Shown in pieces: positions 16,567 through 25,209 of a DNA stretch of 30,290 nt (position 1 is the first letter of the stretch; every line of letters begins with the position of its first letter). The notes under the pieces were generated by a model. It was not told the origin of the DNA. It did no database searches and saw nothing but the letters and a program-made list of their open reading frames with translations. The DNA comes from CAYTEO01 sp964436825 (lineage in GTDB: Bacteria > Krumholzibacteriota > Krumholzibacteriia > LZORAL124-64-63): the NCBI GenBank assembly GCA_964436825.1, contig CAYTEO010000032.1, positions 1 to 30,290 on the forward strand. Direction: 5' to 3'. The position numbers and the translations under genes are program-made.

Positions 16567-16594
16567 GACCGGGCCGGCGATCACGTCAACCAGC

Positions 16595-17305
16595 TTGGAA
16601 TCCAACGAGATACGAGGCCGGGACGCCGGTGGGGCCAGCGGGCTGACGGCCTGGCGGAGCCGGGTGCTCCGTGAGGGCGCCGGCGCCGCCGGCGACGCGG
16701 TGCTGCTCTCGCTCCTGCTGGGCGGCGGCGGCGACCGGTCGGCCCGGAGGGTGGCCGAGACCCTCCTGTCCCGCTTCGGGGGACTGGGACGCCTGGTGCG
16801 GGCGGCGCCGCAGGCCCTGCTCGGTCAGCCGGGAGTCGGCCCTGCGCGGGCGATCCGGTTGCTGGCGGCCTTCGAGCTGGCCGCGCGGGCGCGTAACAGC
16901 GCGGCCGTGGCCGGCGCGGCGATCCGTTCCCCGCGCGACGTCGTGCCGCTGGTGGCGTCGACCCTGCACGGTCGCGACCGGGAACACTTCGTGGTCGTCT
17001 ACCTGGACACCCGCCACCGGGTGACCGGCGTGGAGACGGTGGCGGTAGGTTGCCTGAACGCCTCCCTCGTCCATCCGCGGGAGGTGTTCAAGGGGGCGGT
17101 CCTGCGCAGCGCGGCCGCCGTCATCGTGGCCCACAACCACCCCTCGGGGGATCCGTCCCCCAGTGGTGAGGACCGTTCCCTGACGGCCAGGTTGGCCGCC
17201 TGCGGGCGCCTGTTGGGGATCGATTTGCTGGACCACATCGTGTACGGTGACGGGGACTGGGTCAGCCTGCGCGAGAACGGCTGGCCGCAGGAGGCGGCAC
17301 CCTGA
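16595..17305 (+). CDS. radC: RadC-family JAB/MPN-domain protein
   Basis: The frame is open from a GTG at 16469, but that region contains the aspartate kinase promoter and has no RadC similarity. I take the TTG at 16595 (236 residues); a GTG at 16664 with GGAG upstream is an alternative, so the start is uncertain. The N-terminal helix-hairpin-helix part is visible (AVLLSLLLGGGGDRSA, LLSRFGGLGRL, LLGQPGVGPARAIRLLA). The C-terminal JAB/MPN metal site is complete: H180-N-H182, then seven residues, S190, two residues, D193, preceded by HPREVFKGA, which supplies the Glu. RadC proteins are widely conserved. The old DNA-repair assignment is not well supported and the biochemical role remains unsettled (established). 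Linkage of radC to mreB just 35 bases downstream is common in many bacteria. Confidence 0.85.
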   Translation: MESNEIRGRDAGGASGLTAWRSRVLREGAGAAGDAVLLSLLLGGGGDRSARRVAETLLSRFGGLGRLVRAAPQALLGQPGVGPARAIRLLAAFELAARARNSAAVAGAAIRSPRDVVPLVASTLHGRDREHFVVVYLDTRHRVTGVETVAVGCLNASLVHPREVFKGAVLRSAAAVIVAHNHPSGDPSPSGEDRSLTARLAACGRLLGIDLLDHIVYGDGDWVSLRENGWPQEAAP

Positions 17306-17340
17306 GGGAACGGAACGGCCCACGCAGGGAGATATCGGGA

Positions 17341-18384
17341 ATGGCCAACTTCTTCACCAAGATCAGCGGTTTCTTCTCCAACGACATCGCCATCGACCTG
17401 GGCACGGCCAACACTCTCGTCTACATCAAGGGCAAGGGGATCGTCCTGAACCAGCCGTCGGTCGTCGCCCTGGAGAAGATGACCGGCAAGGTCTACGCCG
17501 TCGGCAACGAGGCCAAGGCGATGCTGGGCAAGACGCCGGAACACATCACCGCCATCCGGCCGCTGAAGGACGGCGTCATCGCCGATTTCGAGGTCACCGA
17601 GTACATGCTGCGGGAGTTCATCCGCGAGGCCCAGAAGAAGCGGCACTTCATCGCCCCGCGCATCGTCATCTGCGTGCCGTCGGGGATCACCGAGGTGGAG
17701 AAGCGGGCCGTGCGGGACTCGGCCAAGCACGCCGGCGCCCGGGAGGTCTTCCTGGTGGCCGAGCCGATCGCCGCGGCCATCGGGGTCGGCCTGCCCGTCG
17801 ACCAGCCCAGCGGCAACATGATCATCGACATCGGCGGCGGGACGACCGAGATCGCGGTCATCGCCCTCAACGGGATCGTCTGCGACACGTCGATCCGCGT
17901 CGGCGGTGACGAGATGGACGAGGCGATCATCAACTACATCAAGAAGAACCACAACCTGCTGATCGGCGACCAGACCGCCGAGCACATCAAGAAGACGATC
18001 GGCTCCGCCTTCCGCCTGGAGCAGGAGGAGGAGATGGAGATCAAGGGGCTGGACCAGGTGACCGGCATTCCCAAGATCCAGAAGATCTCCACGATCGAGA
18101 TCCGCGAGGCGTTGCAGGAACCGATCCAGGCCATCGTCGACGCGCTGAAGCACGCCCTGGAGCAGACGCCGCCCGAGCTGGCCGCCGACATCAAGGACCG
18201 CGGCATCGTCATGACCGGCGGCGGCGCCATGCTGCGCGGCCTGCCGGAGCTGCTGCGCGAGCACACGGACCTGCCCATCAACCTGATGGACGATCCCCTC
18301 TACTGCGTCGTGCTGGGGACGGGCAAGATCCTGGACGACTTCGAGCGGTACCGTCCCGTCGTGATGAAGAGCGCCAAGGACTGA
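17341..18384 (+). CDS. mreB: Rod shape-determining actin homologue MreB
   Basis: The ATG at 17341 has AGGGAG at 17326-17331. The 347-residue product has normal family length. The actin-fold nucleotide motifs are present: phosphate 1 IDLGTANTL (18-26), phosphate 2 IIDIGGGTTEIAVI (161-174) and adenosine MTGGGAMLRGL (291-301), plus LVAEPIAAAIGVG (138-150). An N-terminal FFTKISGFFS stretch is a candidate amphipathic membrane-binding helix, as in Gram-negative MreB. MreB filaments guide the elongasome during lateral wall growth. It is followed by mreC (15 bases), mreD, mrdA and rodA, the complete rod-shape set, so this organism is probably rod-shaped (inference). Confidence 0.97.
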   Translation: MANFFTKISGFFSNDIAIDLGTANTLVYIKGKGIVLNQPSVVALEKMTGKVYAVGNEAKAMLGKTPEHITAIRPLKDGVIADFEVTEYMLREFIREAQKKRHFIAPRIVICVPSGITEVEKRAVRDSAKHAGAREVFLVAEPIAAAIGVGLPVDQPSGNMIIDIGGGTTEIAVIALNGIVCDTSIRVGGDEMDEAIINYIKKNHNLLIGDQTAEHIKKTIGSAFRLEQEEEMEIKGLDQVTGIPKIQKISTIEIREALQEPIQAIVDALKHALEQTPPELAADIKDRGIVMTGGGAMLRGLPELLREHTDLPINLMDDPLYCVVLGTGKILDDFERYRPVVMKSAKD

Positions 18385-18399
18385 GCCGGGAGGCGAGCA

Positions 18400-19251
18400 G
18401 TGCCGGTCTCCGCTGATCCTGTCTTGCGGCGTCGCGCCCAGCTCCTGCTCGCGGTCTTCAGCCTGGCCTCCCTGATCCTGCTGGCGCTGCCGCTGCCGGT
18501 GAAGGTCGTGCTCGCCGACCGGCTCACCGCCGTCCTGACCGCACCGTACGCCCGCAGCATCGCCTTCCTCGCCGAGACCGCCCGCGTCCATCGCCAGAAC
18601 CTGGAACTGCGGGCCGAGGTGACGGCCCTGCGCCTCGACGCCGCCTCCTGCCTCCGCTACCGGCGCCAGCGCGACGAGCTGCGCTACGCCCTGGGCCTGG
18701 TCGAGTCGAGCGGGGCCATGCTCGTGCCCTGCGAGATCGACCGGCGCCGGCTCGACCCGCGGGCGACGCTGGTGCGGATCCGCAGCGCCGAGGTCGTGCC
18801 GTGGCAGCGCTACCTGCCGGTGGTCACGCGCGACGGCCTGATCGGGCGGGTCCGGCAGGCGACGGGTCCCAACACGGCGTGGGTCGAGCTGCTGACCTCT
18901 CCGGGCAGCGCCGTCAGCTGCGAGATCGCCCGCAACGGGATCGTCGGCATCCTCGAGTTCAGGGAGCGGCGCTTCCTGCTGACGATGGTCGGCCGCGACG
19001 AGGACGTCCGGCCGGGCGACCTGGTCGTCACCTCCAGCATCGTCGCCTCCCTGCCCGGCCTGGGGATCGAGACCGGCCGCTGGCCGGCGGGCCTGCCGGT
19101 GGGCACCGTGGCATCGGTCAGCGAGGGCGAAAACCCGCTGTTCAAGGAGATCGTCGTCCGGCCGGCGGCCTCGTTCGGCGCCCCGGGCGTCGTCTTCGTC
19201 GTCCTGGGGCGGGGGGACTGGTTCAACGGCTCCGGGGAGGCGGCACCATGA
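18400..19251 (+). CDS. mreC: Rod shape-determining protein MreC
   Basis: The GTG start at 18400 has GGGAGG at 18388-18393. The 283-residue product has a membrane anchor at about 13-35 (AQLLLAVFSLASLILLALPL), then a helical coiled-coil region around 50-90 (HRQNLELRAEVTALRLDA). The paired beta-barrel domain of MreC follows: LVRIRSAEVVPWQRYLPVV, then DGLIGRVRQATGPNTAWVELL with its characteristic GLIGRV turn, GIVGILEF, and DLVVTSSIVASLPGLGIETG. MreC sits in the periplasm and activates PBP2 (established). Its stop overlaps the mreD start as ATGA at 19248-19251. Confidence 0.93.
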   Translation: MPVSADPVLRRRAQLLLAVFSLASLILLALPLPVKVVLADRLTAVLTAPYARSIAFLAETARVHRQNLELRAEVTALRLDAASCLRYRRQRDELRYALGLVESSGAMLVPCEIDRRRLDPRATLVRIRSAEVVPWQRYLPVVTRDGLIGRVRQATGPNTAWVELLTSPGSAVSCEIARNGIVGILEFRERRFLLTMVGRDEDVRPGDLVVTSSIVASLPGLGIETGRWPAGLPVGTVASVSEGENPLFKEIVVRPAASFGAPGVVFVVLGRGDWFNGSGEAAP

Positions 19252-19739
19252 TCTCGCCGCGCCGTCTGGCCCGCTACGCCGTGCTCGGGGTCGTCGTCCT
19301 GGCCTGGGAAGGGCTCGTGGGCCCCCGGCTGGGACCCGCCGGCCCCGACCCGGTGCTGGCGATGCTGCTGGTCGTCGCCCTCGCCGACGGGATGCTGGCC
19401 GGGACCGTCATGGGGTTCGTCCTGGGCCTGCTGGTCGACCTGGGAATGCCGTCCCTGCTCGGGCTGCACGCCCTGGTGGGAACGGTCACCGGGTTCGGGA
19501 CGGGCAGGTTCGCCGCGCGGCTGGTGATCGGCTTGCCGGTGGTGGAGTGGAGCGCCGGCGTCGTGGCCGCTCTCGGTTACGGACTCGCCGTGCAGCTGGG
19601 CCGGAGCTGGCTGCAGGGAGGGGCGTTCCTCCGGCCGCTGGTGACCCAGGTCGTTCCCGGCGCCGTCCTGACGGGCGTGCTGCTAGTGCTGCTGCTGAGA
19701 TTGCTGGAGCTGCTCCACCTGCTGGACCACGAGGCATGA
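19248..19739 (+). CDS. mreD: Rod shape-determining membrane protein MreD
   Basis: The ATG at 19248 overlaps the mreC stop. The 163-residue product is almost entirely hydrophobic with about five membrane segments (YAVLGVVVLAWEGLV; LAMLLVVALADGMLAG; VMGFVLGLLVDLGMPSLLG; VVAALGYGLAVQL; LTGVLLVLLLRLLELLHLL). The GFVLGLLVDLGMPSLLGLHAL stretch is the MreD hallmark (G..lGl..D......lG..al). It is a partner of MreC and the elongasome in the inner membrane. The longer open frame reaching back to 18801 is inside mreC and is not real. Confidence 0.88.
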   Translation: MISPRRLARYAVLGVVVLAWEGLVGPRLGPAGPDPVLAMLLVVALADGMLAGTVMGFVLGLLVDLGMPSLLGLHALVGTVTGFGTGRFAARLVIGLPVVEWSAGVVAALGYGLAVQLGRSWLQGGAFLRPLVTQVVPGAVLTGVLLVLLLRLLELLHLLDHEA

Positions 19740-19761
19740 CCCTGGAGAGGCGGCGACGGGG

Positions 19762-21516
19762 ATGAGTGGCGAGCGAGAGCTGCGCGGACGAATGCTGCGG
19801 GGGCTGCTCCTGCTGCTGCTGGGGATCGTCACGGCGAACCTCTTCTACATGCAGATCGTCCGCCACGACCAGTACCGCCGGCTCTCCCTGCAGAACCGCC
19901 AGGTCAAGCGCCGCATCCCGGCCCCGCGGGGCCGGATCCTCGACCGCGAGGGGATCGTCCTGGCCGACAACGTCTACCGGGCCGCCATCACCCTACCCCG
20001 CAGCAGCCTGACCCCCGCCGGCCCCGACTCGTGCCTGTCGCGCCTGCTGACGTGGTTCGGCCTGCCGGAGGCGGAGACCCTCGAGTCGCTGCTGCGCCAG
20101 CGCGATGCCGGCCGCCCGCGGCTGACCCTGACCTCGAGTGCCACCATGGCCCAGATCGCCCTGGTGGAGGAGAGGCGGGACGAGTTGCCGGGGGTCCGGG
20201 TCGAGACCCGGACCCGGCGGCGCTACCCCCTGGGGCCCCTGTTCGGACACCTGGTCGGCTACGTGGGCGAGGTCTCCGGCGACGACATCGCCGCCCGTCC
20301 CGAGGGGGACTACCGCCCGGGGGACCTGATCGGCCGTGCCGGTCTCGAAGCGGTCCACGAGAGCAGCCTGCGCGGTCGCGACGGCTGGGCCCTGGAGGAG
20401 ATCGATGCGCTGGGGAGGGTCGTCAGCAGGCGCCGCCAGATCCTGCAACCCGTCCGTGCCGGCGACGACTTGCGGTTGACCCTCTCGGCGGCCTTGCAGG
20501 AGAGCCTGGCGGCGGCGATGGCGGGTCGGCGGGGCTGTGCCGTGGCCATGGCGCTGCCGGGGGGCGAGATCCTGGCCGCCGTCAGCCTGCCCTCCTACGA
20601 TCCCAACCTGCTGGCCAGCGGGATCACGGCCGACCAGTGGCGCCGGCTGACGACCGATCCCGGTCATCCCCTGCTGAACCGCCTGGTCCAGGCGGTCTAT
20701 CCTCCCGGCTCACCCTACAAGATCGTCACCTCCCTGTGCGCACTGGCCAACGGCGTCGCCACCCCCCACAGCCGATTCGAACCATGCCTGGGGAGCTATC
20801 GTTTCGGCAACCGGCTGTTCCGGTGCTGGAAGCGGGGCGGCCACGGCGAGGTCGATCACACCAGGGCCCTGGTCCAGTCGTGCGACGTCTTCTACTACCA
20901 GCTGGTCCAGCGGCTCGACCTGGCGAAGCTGGCCGCGACGGCCCACCTGCTGGGCCTGGGCGAGGTCACCGGCATCGGCCTGCCGGGGGAACTCGCCGGC
21001 AACATCCCCGATCGCGACTGGTACGACCGGCGCTTCGGTCCGCGGGGCTGGTCGCGGGGCGTGCTGCTCAACAACGCCATCGGCCAGGGCGAGGTCCTGG
21101 TGACCCCGCTGCAGATGGTCCTGATGACCGGCCGGGTGGCCACCGGCCTGGCCGACCTGCGGCCCCGTCTCGTCGCCGACGCTCCCGGGGCCGCGCCGGG
21201 TCCGTCGATTCCGCTGGCCGTGCCCGGTCCGGCCCTGGACTGGGTACGCCGGACGATGCGCCAGGTCGTCGACATCGGCACCGGTGTCAGGGCCCGCCTG
21301 GCCGCCGTCCACGTGGCCGGCAAGACCGGCACGGCCCAGAATCCCCACGGGCAGGACCACGCCTGGTTCGTCTGCTTCGCCCCGGAGGAGGCGCCGCGGG
21401 TGGCGCTGGCCGTCATCCTGGAGAACGCCGGCCACGGCGGCGCGGTGGCCGCTCCCGTGGCGGCCCGCTGGCTGCGCGCCTACCTGGCCCAGGAGAGCGG
21501 GGAGGGAGGCGGGTGA
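19762..21516 (+). CDS. mrdA: Penicillin-binding protein 2, elongation-specific transpeptidase
   Basis: The ATG at 19762 has GGAGAGG at 19744-19750. The 584-residue product has one N-terminal membrane anchor (12-30), the PBP dimerisation segment with IPAPRGRILDREG (52-64), GHLVGYVGEV (162-171), and a C-terminal transpeptidase domain. The catalytic serine lies in PPGSPYK (S317 to K320), the second motif is S373-C-D375 (the SxD form usual in PBP2), and the third is K521-T-G523. It cross-links peptidoglycan during side-wall growth together with RodA, and is the target of mecillinam in E. coli. All catalytic residues are intact. Its stop overlaps the rodA GTG start (GTGA at 21513-21516), as expected for proteins acting as a pair. 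Confidence 0.95.
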   Translation: MSGERELRGRMLRGLLLLLLGIVTANLFYMQIVRHDQYRRLSLQNRQVKRRIPAPRGRILDREGIVLADNVYRAAITLPRSSLTPAGPDSCLSRLLTWFGLPEAETLESLLRQRDAGRPRLTLTSSATMAQIALVEERRDELPGVRVETRTRRRYPLGPLFGHLVGYVGEVSGDDIAARPEGDYRPGDLIGRAGLEAVHESSLRGRDGWALEEIDALGRVVSRRRQILQPVRAGDDLRLTLSAALQESLAAAMAGRRGCAVAMALPGGEILAAVSLPSYDPNLLASGITADQWRRLTTDPGHPLLNRLVQAVYPPGSPYKIVTSLCALANGVATPHSRFEPCLGSYRFGNRLFRCWKRGGHGEVDHTRALVQSCDVFYYQLVQRLDLAKLAATAHLLGLGEVTGIGLPGELAGNIPDRDWYDRRFGPRGWSRGVLLNNAIGQGEVLVTPLQMVLMTGRVATGLADLRPRLVADAPGAAPGPSIPLAVPGPALDWVRRTMRQVVDIGTGVRARLAAVHVAGKTGTAQNPHGQDHAWFVCFAPEEAPRVALAVILENAGHGGAVAAPVAARWLRAYLAQESGEGGG

Positions 21517-22799
21517 GCGTGGAGATCAGGACCAGGCTGGGGCGACACGTCCCCGGCGACATCACCCTGCTGCTGGCGGCCTTCGGGCTGCTGTGCGCCT
21601 ACAGCCTGGCGACCCTCTGGAGCGTCACCGAGGGGATCCACGGCCCCTACGCCGTCATCGCCTCCGGACTGCCCAAGGCGCTCTTCTGGCGCCAGGTCGT
21701 CTGGGTGGGGCTGGCCTGGCTGGTGCTGGTCGCGGCGCTGCGGGCACCCCTGCAGTGGTACGAGGAGGCGGCGCCGTTCGCCTATCTTCTCGTCCTGCTG
21801 TTGCTGCTGCTCGTCCTGGTCGCCGGCCCGACGGTGGCGGGGGCGCGGCGCTGGTTCGCGCTGGGACCGGTCCACCTGCAGCCCTCGGAGCTGGCCAAGG
21901 TGGCCGCCATCCTGATCCTGGCCCGCTGGCTCGGGCATCACGATCCTGACGACAGCGGCACGCGGCCGGTGGCGGGGGCGACCCTGCTGGCGCTGCTGCC
22001 GGCCCTGCTCGTCCTGCGCGAGCCCGATCTGGGGACGAGCCTGGTCTTCGTGGCCGTCTGGCTGGTGATGCTCTTCTGGTGGGGGCTGTCGGGGGTGCTG
22101 CTGCTGAGCGTCGGCTCGCCGCTGCTGAGCGCCGTCCTGAGCTTCGTCTCCGGGGAGGTCTTGGAGTCCCCCTGGCCGTGGGGAGGCTACATCCTGGTCC
22201 TGGTCGTCGTGCTCTGGGTGGCGCGCCTGCGCTTCGTCGAGTCCATCCTGCTGCTGGCCGCGAACATCGTCACCGGTGTCGGGGTCTCCTTCCTCTGGGG
22301 GGGGTTGAAGACGTACCAGCAGGAGCGGATCCTGACCTTCTTCAACCCCGGCCGGGACACCTTCGGCGCCGGCTACCAGACCATCCAGTCGAAGGTGGCC
22401 ATCGGGTCGGGCGGCCTGTTCGGGACCGGCTACCTGCAGGGGACCCAGAAGGGGCTGGCCTTCCTGCCCGAGCGCCATACCGACTTCATCTTCTCGGTCA
22501 TCGGCGAGGAACTGGGGTTCGTCGGGGCGGTCGTGCTGATCGGCCTGTTCGCCCTGCTGCTCTGGAAGACGATCCGCATCGCCGAGCGGGCTCGCCGACC
22601 GTTCTCCTCGCTGGTGGCGATCGGCGTCGCCGGCTACCTTGGTTTCCACGTCGTGGTCAACCTGATGATCACCACGGGACTGCTGCCGGTGACGGGCCTG
22701 CCGCTGCCGGTGATCAGCTACGGGGGGTCGAACCTGCTGGTGACGGCCCTGCTGGTGGGGCTGGTGGCCAACATCGGTTCCCGCAGCTTCGAGACCTGA
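21513..22799 (+). CDS. rodA: RodA, SEDS-family peptidoglycan glycosyltransferase
   Basis: The GTG at 21513 overlaps the mrdA stop and has GGAGGGAGG at 21501-21509. The 428-residue product has about ten membrane segments. SEDS features are visible: RRWFALGPVHLQPSELAKV, the loop with REPDLGTSLVF whose D172 corresponds to the essential Asp, QSKVAIGSGGLFGTGY then LPERHTDFIFSVIGEELGF, and PVISYGGSN near the C-terminus. RodA polymerises lipid II into glycan strands for lateral wall growth and works with PBP2. A Trp/Pro-rich loop ESPWPWGGY around 210 is a small departure from better-known homologues. Confidence 0.95.
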   Translation: MSVEIRTRLGRHVPGDITLLLAAFGLLCAYSLATLWSVTEGIHGPYAVIASGLPKALFWRQVVWVGLAWLVLVAALRAPLQWYEEAAPFAYLLVLLLLLLVLVAGPTVAGARRWFALGPVHLQPSELAKVAAILILARWLGHHDPDDSGTRPVAGATLLALLPALLVLREPDLGTSLVFVAVWLVMLFWWGLSGVLLLSVGSPLLSAVLSFVSGEVLESPWPWGGYILVLVVVLWVARLRFVESILLLAANIVTGVGVSFLWGGLKTYQQERILTFFNPGRDTFGAGYQTIQSKVAIGSGGLFGTGYLQGTQKGLAFLPERHTDFIFSVIGEELGFVGAVVLIGLFALLLWKTIRIAERARRPFSSLVAIGVAGYLGFHVVVNLMITTGLLPVTGLPLPVISYGGSNLLVTALLVGLVANIGSRSFET

Positions 22800-22810
22800 C
22801 GGAGGAAGAG

Positions 22811-23578
22811 ATGCATCCCCAACTCATCGGTCCGATCAAGAGCTACGGCTTCCTGCTGGCGCTCAGCTTCGCTGTCGGGATCTGGCTGAGCGTCAGGCGG
22901 GGGCGGCGCCACGGCCTGGACGAGGAGTCGGTCCTCGACGCCTGCCTCCAGGTCCTGGTCTGGTCCATCGTCGGGGTGCGGCTCTTCTACGTGCTGACCC
23001 ACCTGTCGGAGTTCCACCCCTGGTACCGGATCTTCTTCATCTGGGAGGGCGGGCTGACCCTCTACGGCGGGATCCTGCTGGCGACGGCGGCGGTGTGGCG
23101 CTTCGCCCGCCGGCACGGTCTGCCGTTCCTGGCCATGGCCGACACCCTGGCGCCCCAGGTCGTTCTCGGCATCGGCATCACCCGCATCGGCTGCTTCCTC
23201 AACGGCTGCTGCTTCGGCCGCGCCTGCAGCGGCTGGCCCGGGGTGCGTTTCCCCCCGGGCAGTGCCGCGGGAGCCGTCTTCCCGGGACAGACGATCTACC
23301 CGACCCAGCTGTTCGCCTCCGCCGCGGGGCTGCTCATCTTCGCCGTGCTGCTGCTGTGGGAGCGCCGCAGTGCCCCGCTCGGGGCCACGTTCGGCCGCTT
23401 CCTCGTGCTCTACGGGATCGATCGCTTCGTCGTCGACATGTTCCGCTTCTACGAGCCGGGGGCCGTGGGTCCGCTGGGGCTGACGATCAGCCAGTGGATC
23501 AGCATCGGCATGATCGCCGGCGGCCTGTGGGTCCTGCGCGGGACGGCGACGGCCGGGCGGGTCAGCGGGGATGGCTGA
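22811..23578 (+). CDS. lgt: Prolipoprotein diacylglyceryl transferase
   Basis: The ATG at 22811 follows GGAGGA at 22801-22806. The 255-residue product is an integral membrane protein of about seven segments. Key features: IKSYGFLLALSFAVG (9-23), EGGLTLYGGIL (79-89), the Lgt signature region GITRIGCFLNGCCFG (122-136) with the conserved Arg and Asn, YPTQLF (163-168) and the late DRFVVDMFRFYE segment. In E. coli Lgt the signature reads GRxGNFxNxExxG; the Cys-rich CFLNGCCFG form is common in FCB-type and other distant Lgt proteins. It transfers diacylglycerol from phosphatidylglycerol to the lipobox Cys of prelipoproteins. The stop overlaps the aroE start by 8 bases (ATGGCTGA). Confidence 0.92.
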   Translation: MHPQLIGPIKSYGFLLALSFAVGIWLSVRRGRRHGLDEESVLDACLQVLVWSIVGVRLFYVLTHLSEFHPWYRIFFIWEGGLTLYGGILLATAAVWRFARRHGLPFLAMADTLAPQVVLGIGITRIGCFLNGCCFGRACSGWPGVRFPPGSAAGAVFPGQTIYPTQLFASAAGLLIFAVLLLWERRSAPLGATFGRFLVLYGIDRFVVDMFRFYEPGAVGPLGLTISQWISIGMIAGGLWVLRGTATAGRVSGDG

Positions 23579-24452
23579 CGGCGGTGCGGTCGTGAGGCTG
23601 TCGCCCCGCGGCGACGGCTGGCTGCGGGACGGTCGCCCCTGGGCACCGCCGGCGCCCCTCTACGCCGTCGTCGGCAAGCCGGTCGCCCGCTCCCTCTCCC
23701 CGCCGATGCAGGCGGCCGCCCTGCGCGCGGCGGGCATTGACGCCCTCTACGTCGCCGTCGAGCTGGAGCCGGACCAGTGGCCGCTGTTGCGGGAACGGGC
23801 CGGCACGCTCGGCCTGCGCGGGTTCAACGTGACGATCCCGTACAAGGAGACCGTCGTGGCGCTGTGCGACGATCTGACCGGGACGGCGCGCCGGGCCGGG
23901 GCCGTCAACACGGTCCGGATCGACGGCACGCGGTGGAACGGGGAGAACACCGACGTGGGCGGCATCGTCGACGTGCTGGCACGGTACGCGCAGGCGCGGC
24001 GCGGGCGGGCGCTGGTCTGCGGCGCGGGCGGCGTGGCCCGGGCCGCCATCCTGGCACTGGCGACGCTGCAGTGGCCGGAGATCGTCGTGGCGGCGCGTCC
24101 GGGGGACTCGCGCCGGCGGCTGGAGGAGTGGCTGGGCGGGGAGCCGGTGGCCGCCACGGTCAGGGTCGTCGACTGGGGCGACGGTACCGGGACGGGGGAC
24201 GTGGAGACGGTCCTGGCGGCCGTTCCCGCCGGCGTCGATCCCCGCGTCTGCCTGCCCGACGGGACGCAACCGGGGCTCTGGCTGGATCTGCGCTACGGTG
24301 ACGGGACGACCCCGCCACCGGAGGGGGTGACGGCATGCCGCGACGGGCTGGAGGTCCTGGTCCGGCAGGGAGAGCGCGCCTTCCGGTGGTGGCACGGCCG
24401 TCCCTCCCCGCCGGGAGTCATGGGCGCCGCCCTGGGCCTCCGCGACGGCTGA
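23571..24452 (+). CDS. aroE: Shikimate dehydrogenase
   Basis: The ATG at 23571 lies inside the end of lgt. The 293-residue product has a ~28-residue N-terminal extension before the conserved VVGKPVARSLSP (33-44, shikimate-binding Ser pair). It then shows GFNVTIPYKE with catalytic K92, AGAVNTV (109-115), ENTDVGG with the catalytic-pair D128, and the NADP-binding GAGGVARA (151-158). The C-terminal half is more divergent, but the late GLEVLVRQGERAF segment matches the usual end helix with its Gln. It reduces 3-dehydroshikimate to shikimate in aromatic amino acid synthesis. A housekeeping gene in a wall-synthesis operon; its overlap with lgt and with comF implies co-translation. Confidence 0.9.
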   Translation: MADGGAVVRLSPRGDGWLRDGRPWAPPAPLYAVVGKPVARSLSPPMQAAALRAAGIDALYVAVELEPDQWPLLRERAGTLGLRGFNVTIPYKETVVALCDDLTGTARRAGAVNTVRIDGTRWNGENTDVGGIVDVLARYAQARRGRALVCGAGGVARAAILALATLQWPEIVVAARPGDSRRRLEEWLGGEPVAATVRVVDWGDGTGTGDVETVLAAVPAGVDPRVCLPDGTQPGLWLDLRYGDGTTPPPEGVTACRDGLEVLVRQGERAFRWWHGRPSPPGVMGAALGLRDG

Positions 24453-25144
24453 TCCGGTCCCTGGCCGGTGCCCTGCTCGATGTGCTGCTGCCTCCGTCCT
24501 GCACCATCTGCGGCCTGCCCCTGCCGTCGGCGGCCTGGCCGGCCTGCGCGGCGTGCCGGGCCGGCCTGCGCGACGGGCCTCCGCTGCGGCGCCTCCTGGT
24601 CGCAGGGGACGAACCGGTCCTGCCGGCCTGGGGCGGGAGGGCCAGCGGCCGGGATCTGGTCGAGCTGATCGGCGCCTGGAAGTACGGCGGCGCCCGGCGG
24701 GTGGCGCCGCTGGCGGTCCGGATGGCGCGACGGGCCGCGCGCCGGGCGGTGGCCACGGACGGGCCGGTGGACCTGCTGGTCCCGCTGCCGCTGCACCACG
24801 GCCGGGAGCGGCGCCGCGGCTTCAACCAGGCGGCGGTGCTGGCGGCTGGGATCGCCAGCGAGCTGTGTGTCCCGGTGGAGGTGTCGCTCCTCCGTCGGCG
24901 GCGGGCCACCGCCCAGCAGGCGCGCATCCCCGCCGACGATCCGCGGCGGGCGCTCAACGTCTCCGGCGCCTTCGTCGCCGCGGCAGCCGCGGGCGGCACG
25001 CCCCGGCGGATCGGCCTGGTGGACGACCTGGTCACCAGCGGTGCCACGGCCCTGGCTGCCGCTGCCGCCCTGCGGCAGGGGGGATGGGAGGTGGGCTGGA
25101 TCGTCTGCTGCGGCCTGCGCCAGCCGGTGCGCGGGACGCCTTGA
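24335..25144 (+). CDS. comF: ComF-family phosphoribosyltransferase-like protein
   Basis: The start is uncertain. The ATG at 24335 has a strong GGAGGGGG site (24320-24327) but would overlap aroE by 118 bases; GTGs at 24386/24389 or 24482 are alternatives, and recognisable similarity begins only near 24446. From 24335 the product has 269 residues. It has an N-terminal zinc-finger-like set C56-x2-C59 and C71-x2-C74 (PPSCTICG, CAAC), then RRRGFNQAAVLA (159-170), TAQQARIPADDPRRALN (192-208), and the phosphoribosyl-binding loop GLVDDLVTSGATAL (227-240). This is the complete ComF signature. ComF is tied to natural DNA uptake in naturally competent bacteria, acting at the inner membrane; many holders are not known to be competent. 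Its TGA stop is inside the -35 box of the pgk promoter. Confidence 0.87.
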   Translation: MPRRAGGPGPAGRARLPVVARPSLPAGSHGRRPGPPRRLIRSLAGALLDVLLPPSCTICGLPLPSAAWPACAACRAGLRDGPPLRRLLVAGDEPVLPAWGGRASGRDLVELIGAWKYGGARRVAPLAVRMARRAARRAVATDGPVDLLVPLPLHHGRERRRGFNQAAVLAAGIASELCVPVEVSLLRRRRATAQQARIPADDPRRALNVSGAFVAAAAAGGTPRRIGLVDDLVTSGATALAAAAALRQGGWEVGWIVCCGLRQPVRGTP

Positions 25145-25169
25145 CACCTCCTGGGGCGACCCCTACCAT
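25141..25169 (+). promoter_or_regulatory. Predicted promoter of pgk, overlapping the comF stop
   Basis: Consensus TTGACA at 25141-25146 and TACCAT at 25164-25169 are 17 bases apart. The TGA of comF (25142-25144) is inside the -35 box. The leader to the ATG at 25210 is about 33 bases. Confidence 0.72.
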
Positions 25170-25209
25170 GCCGCCTGGGCCAGCATCACCACATCAGGAG
25201 GCGGTACCG

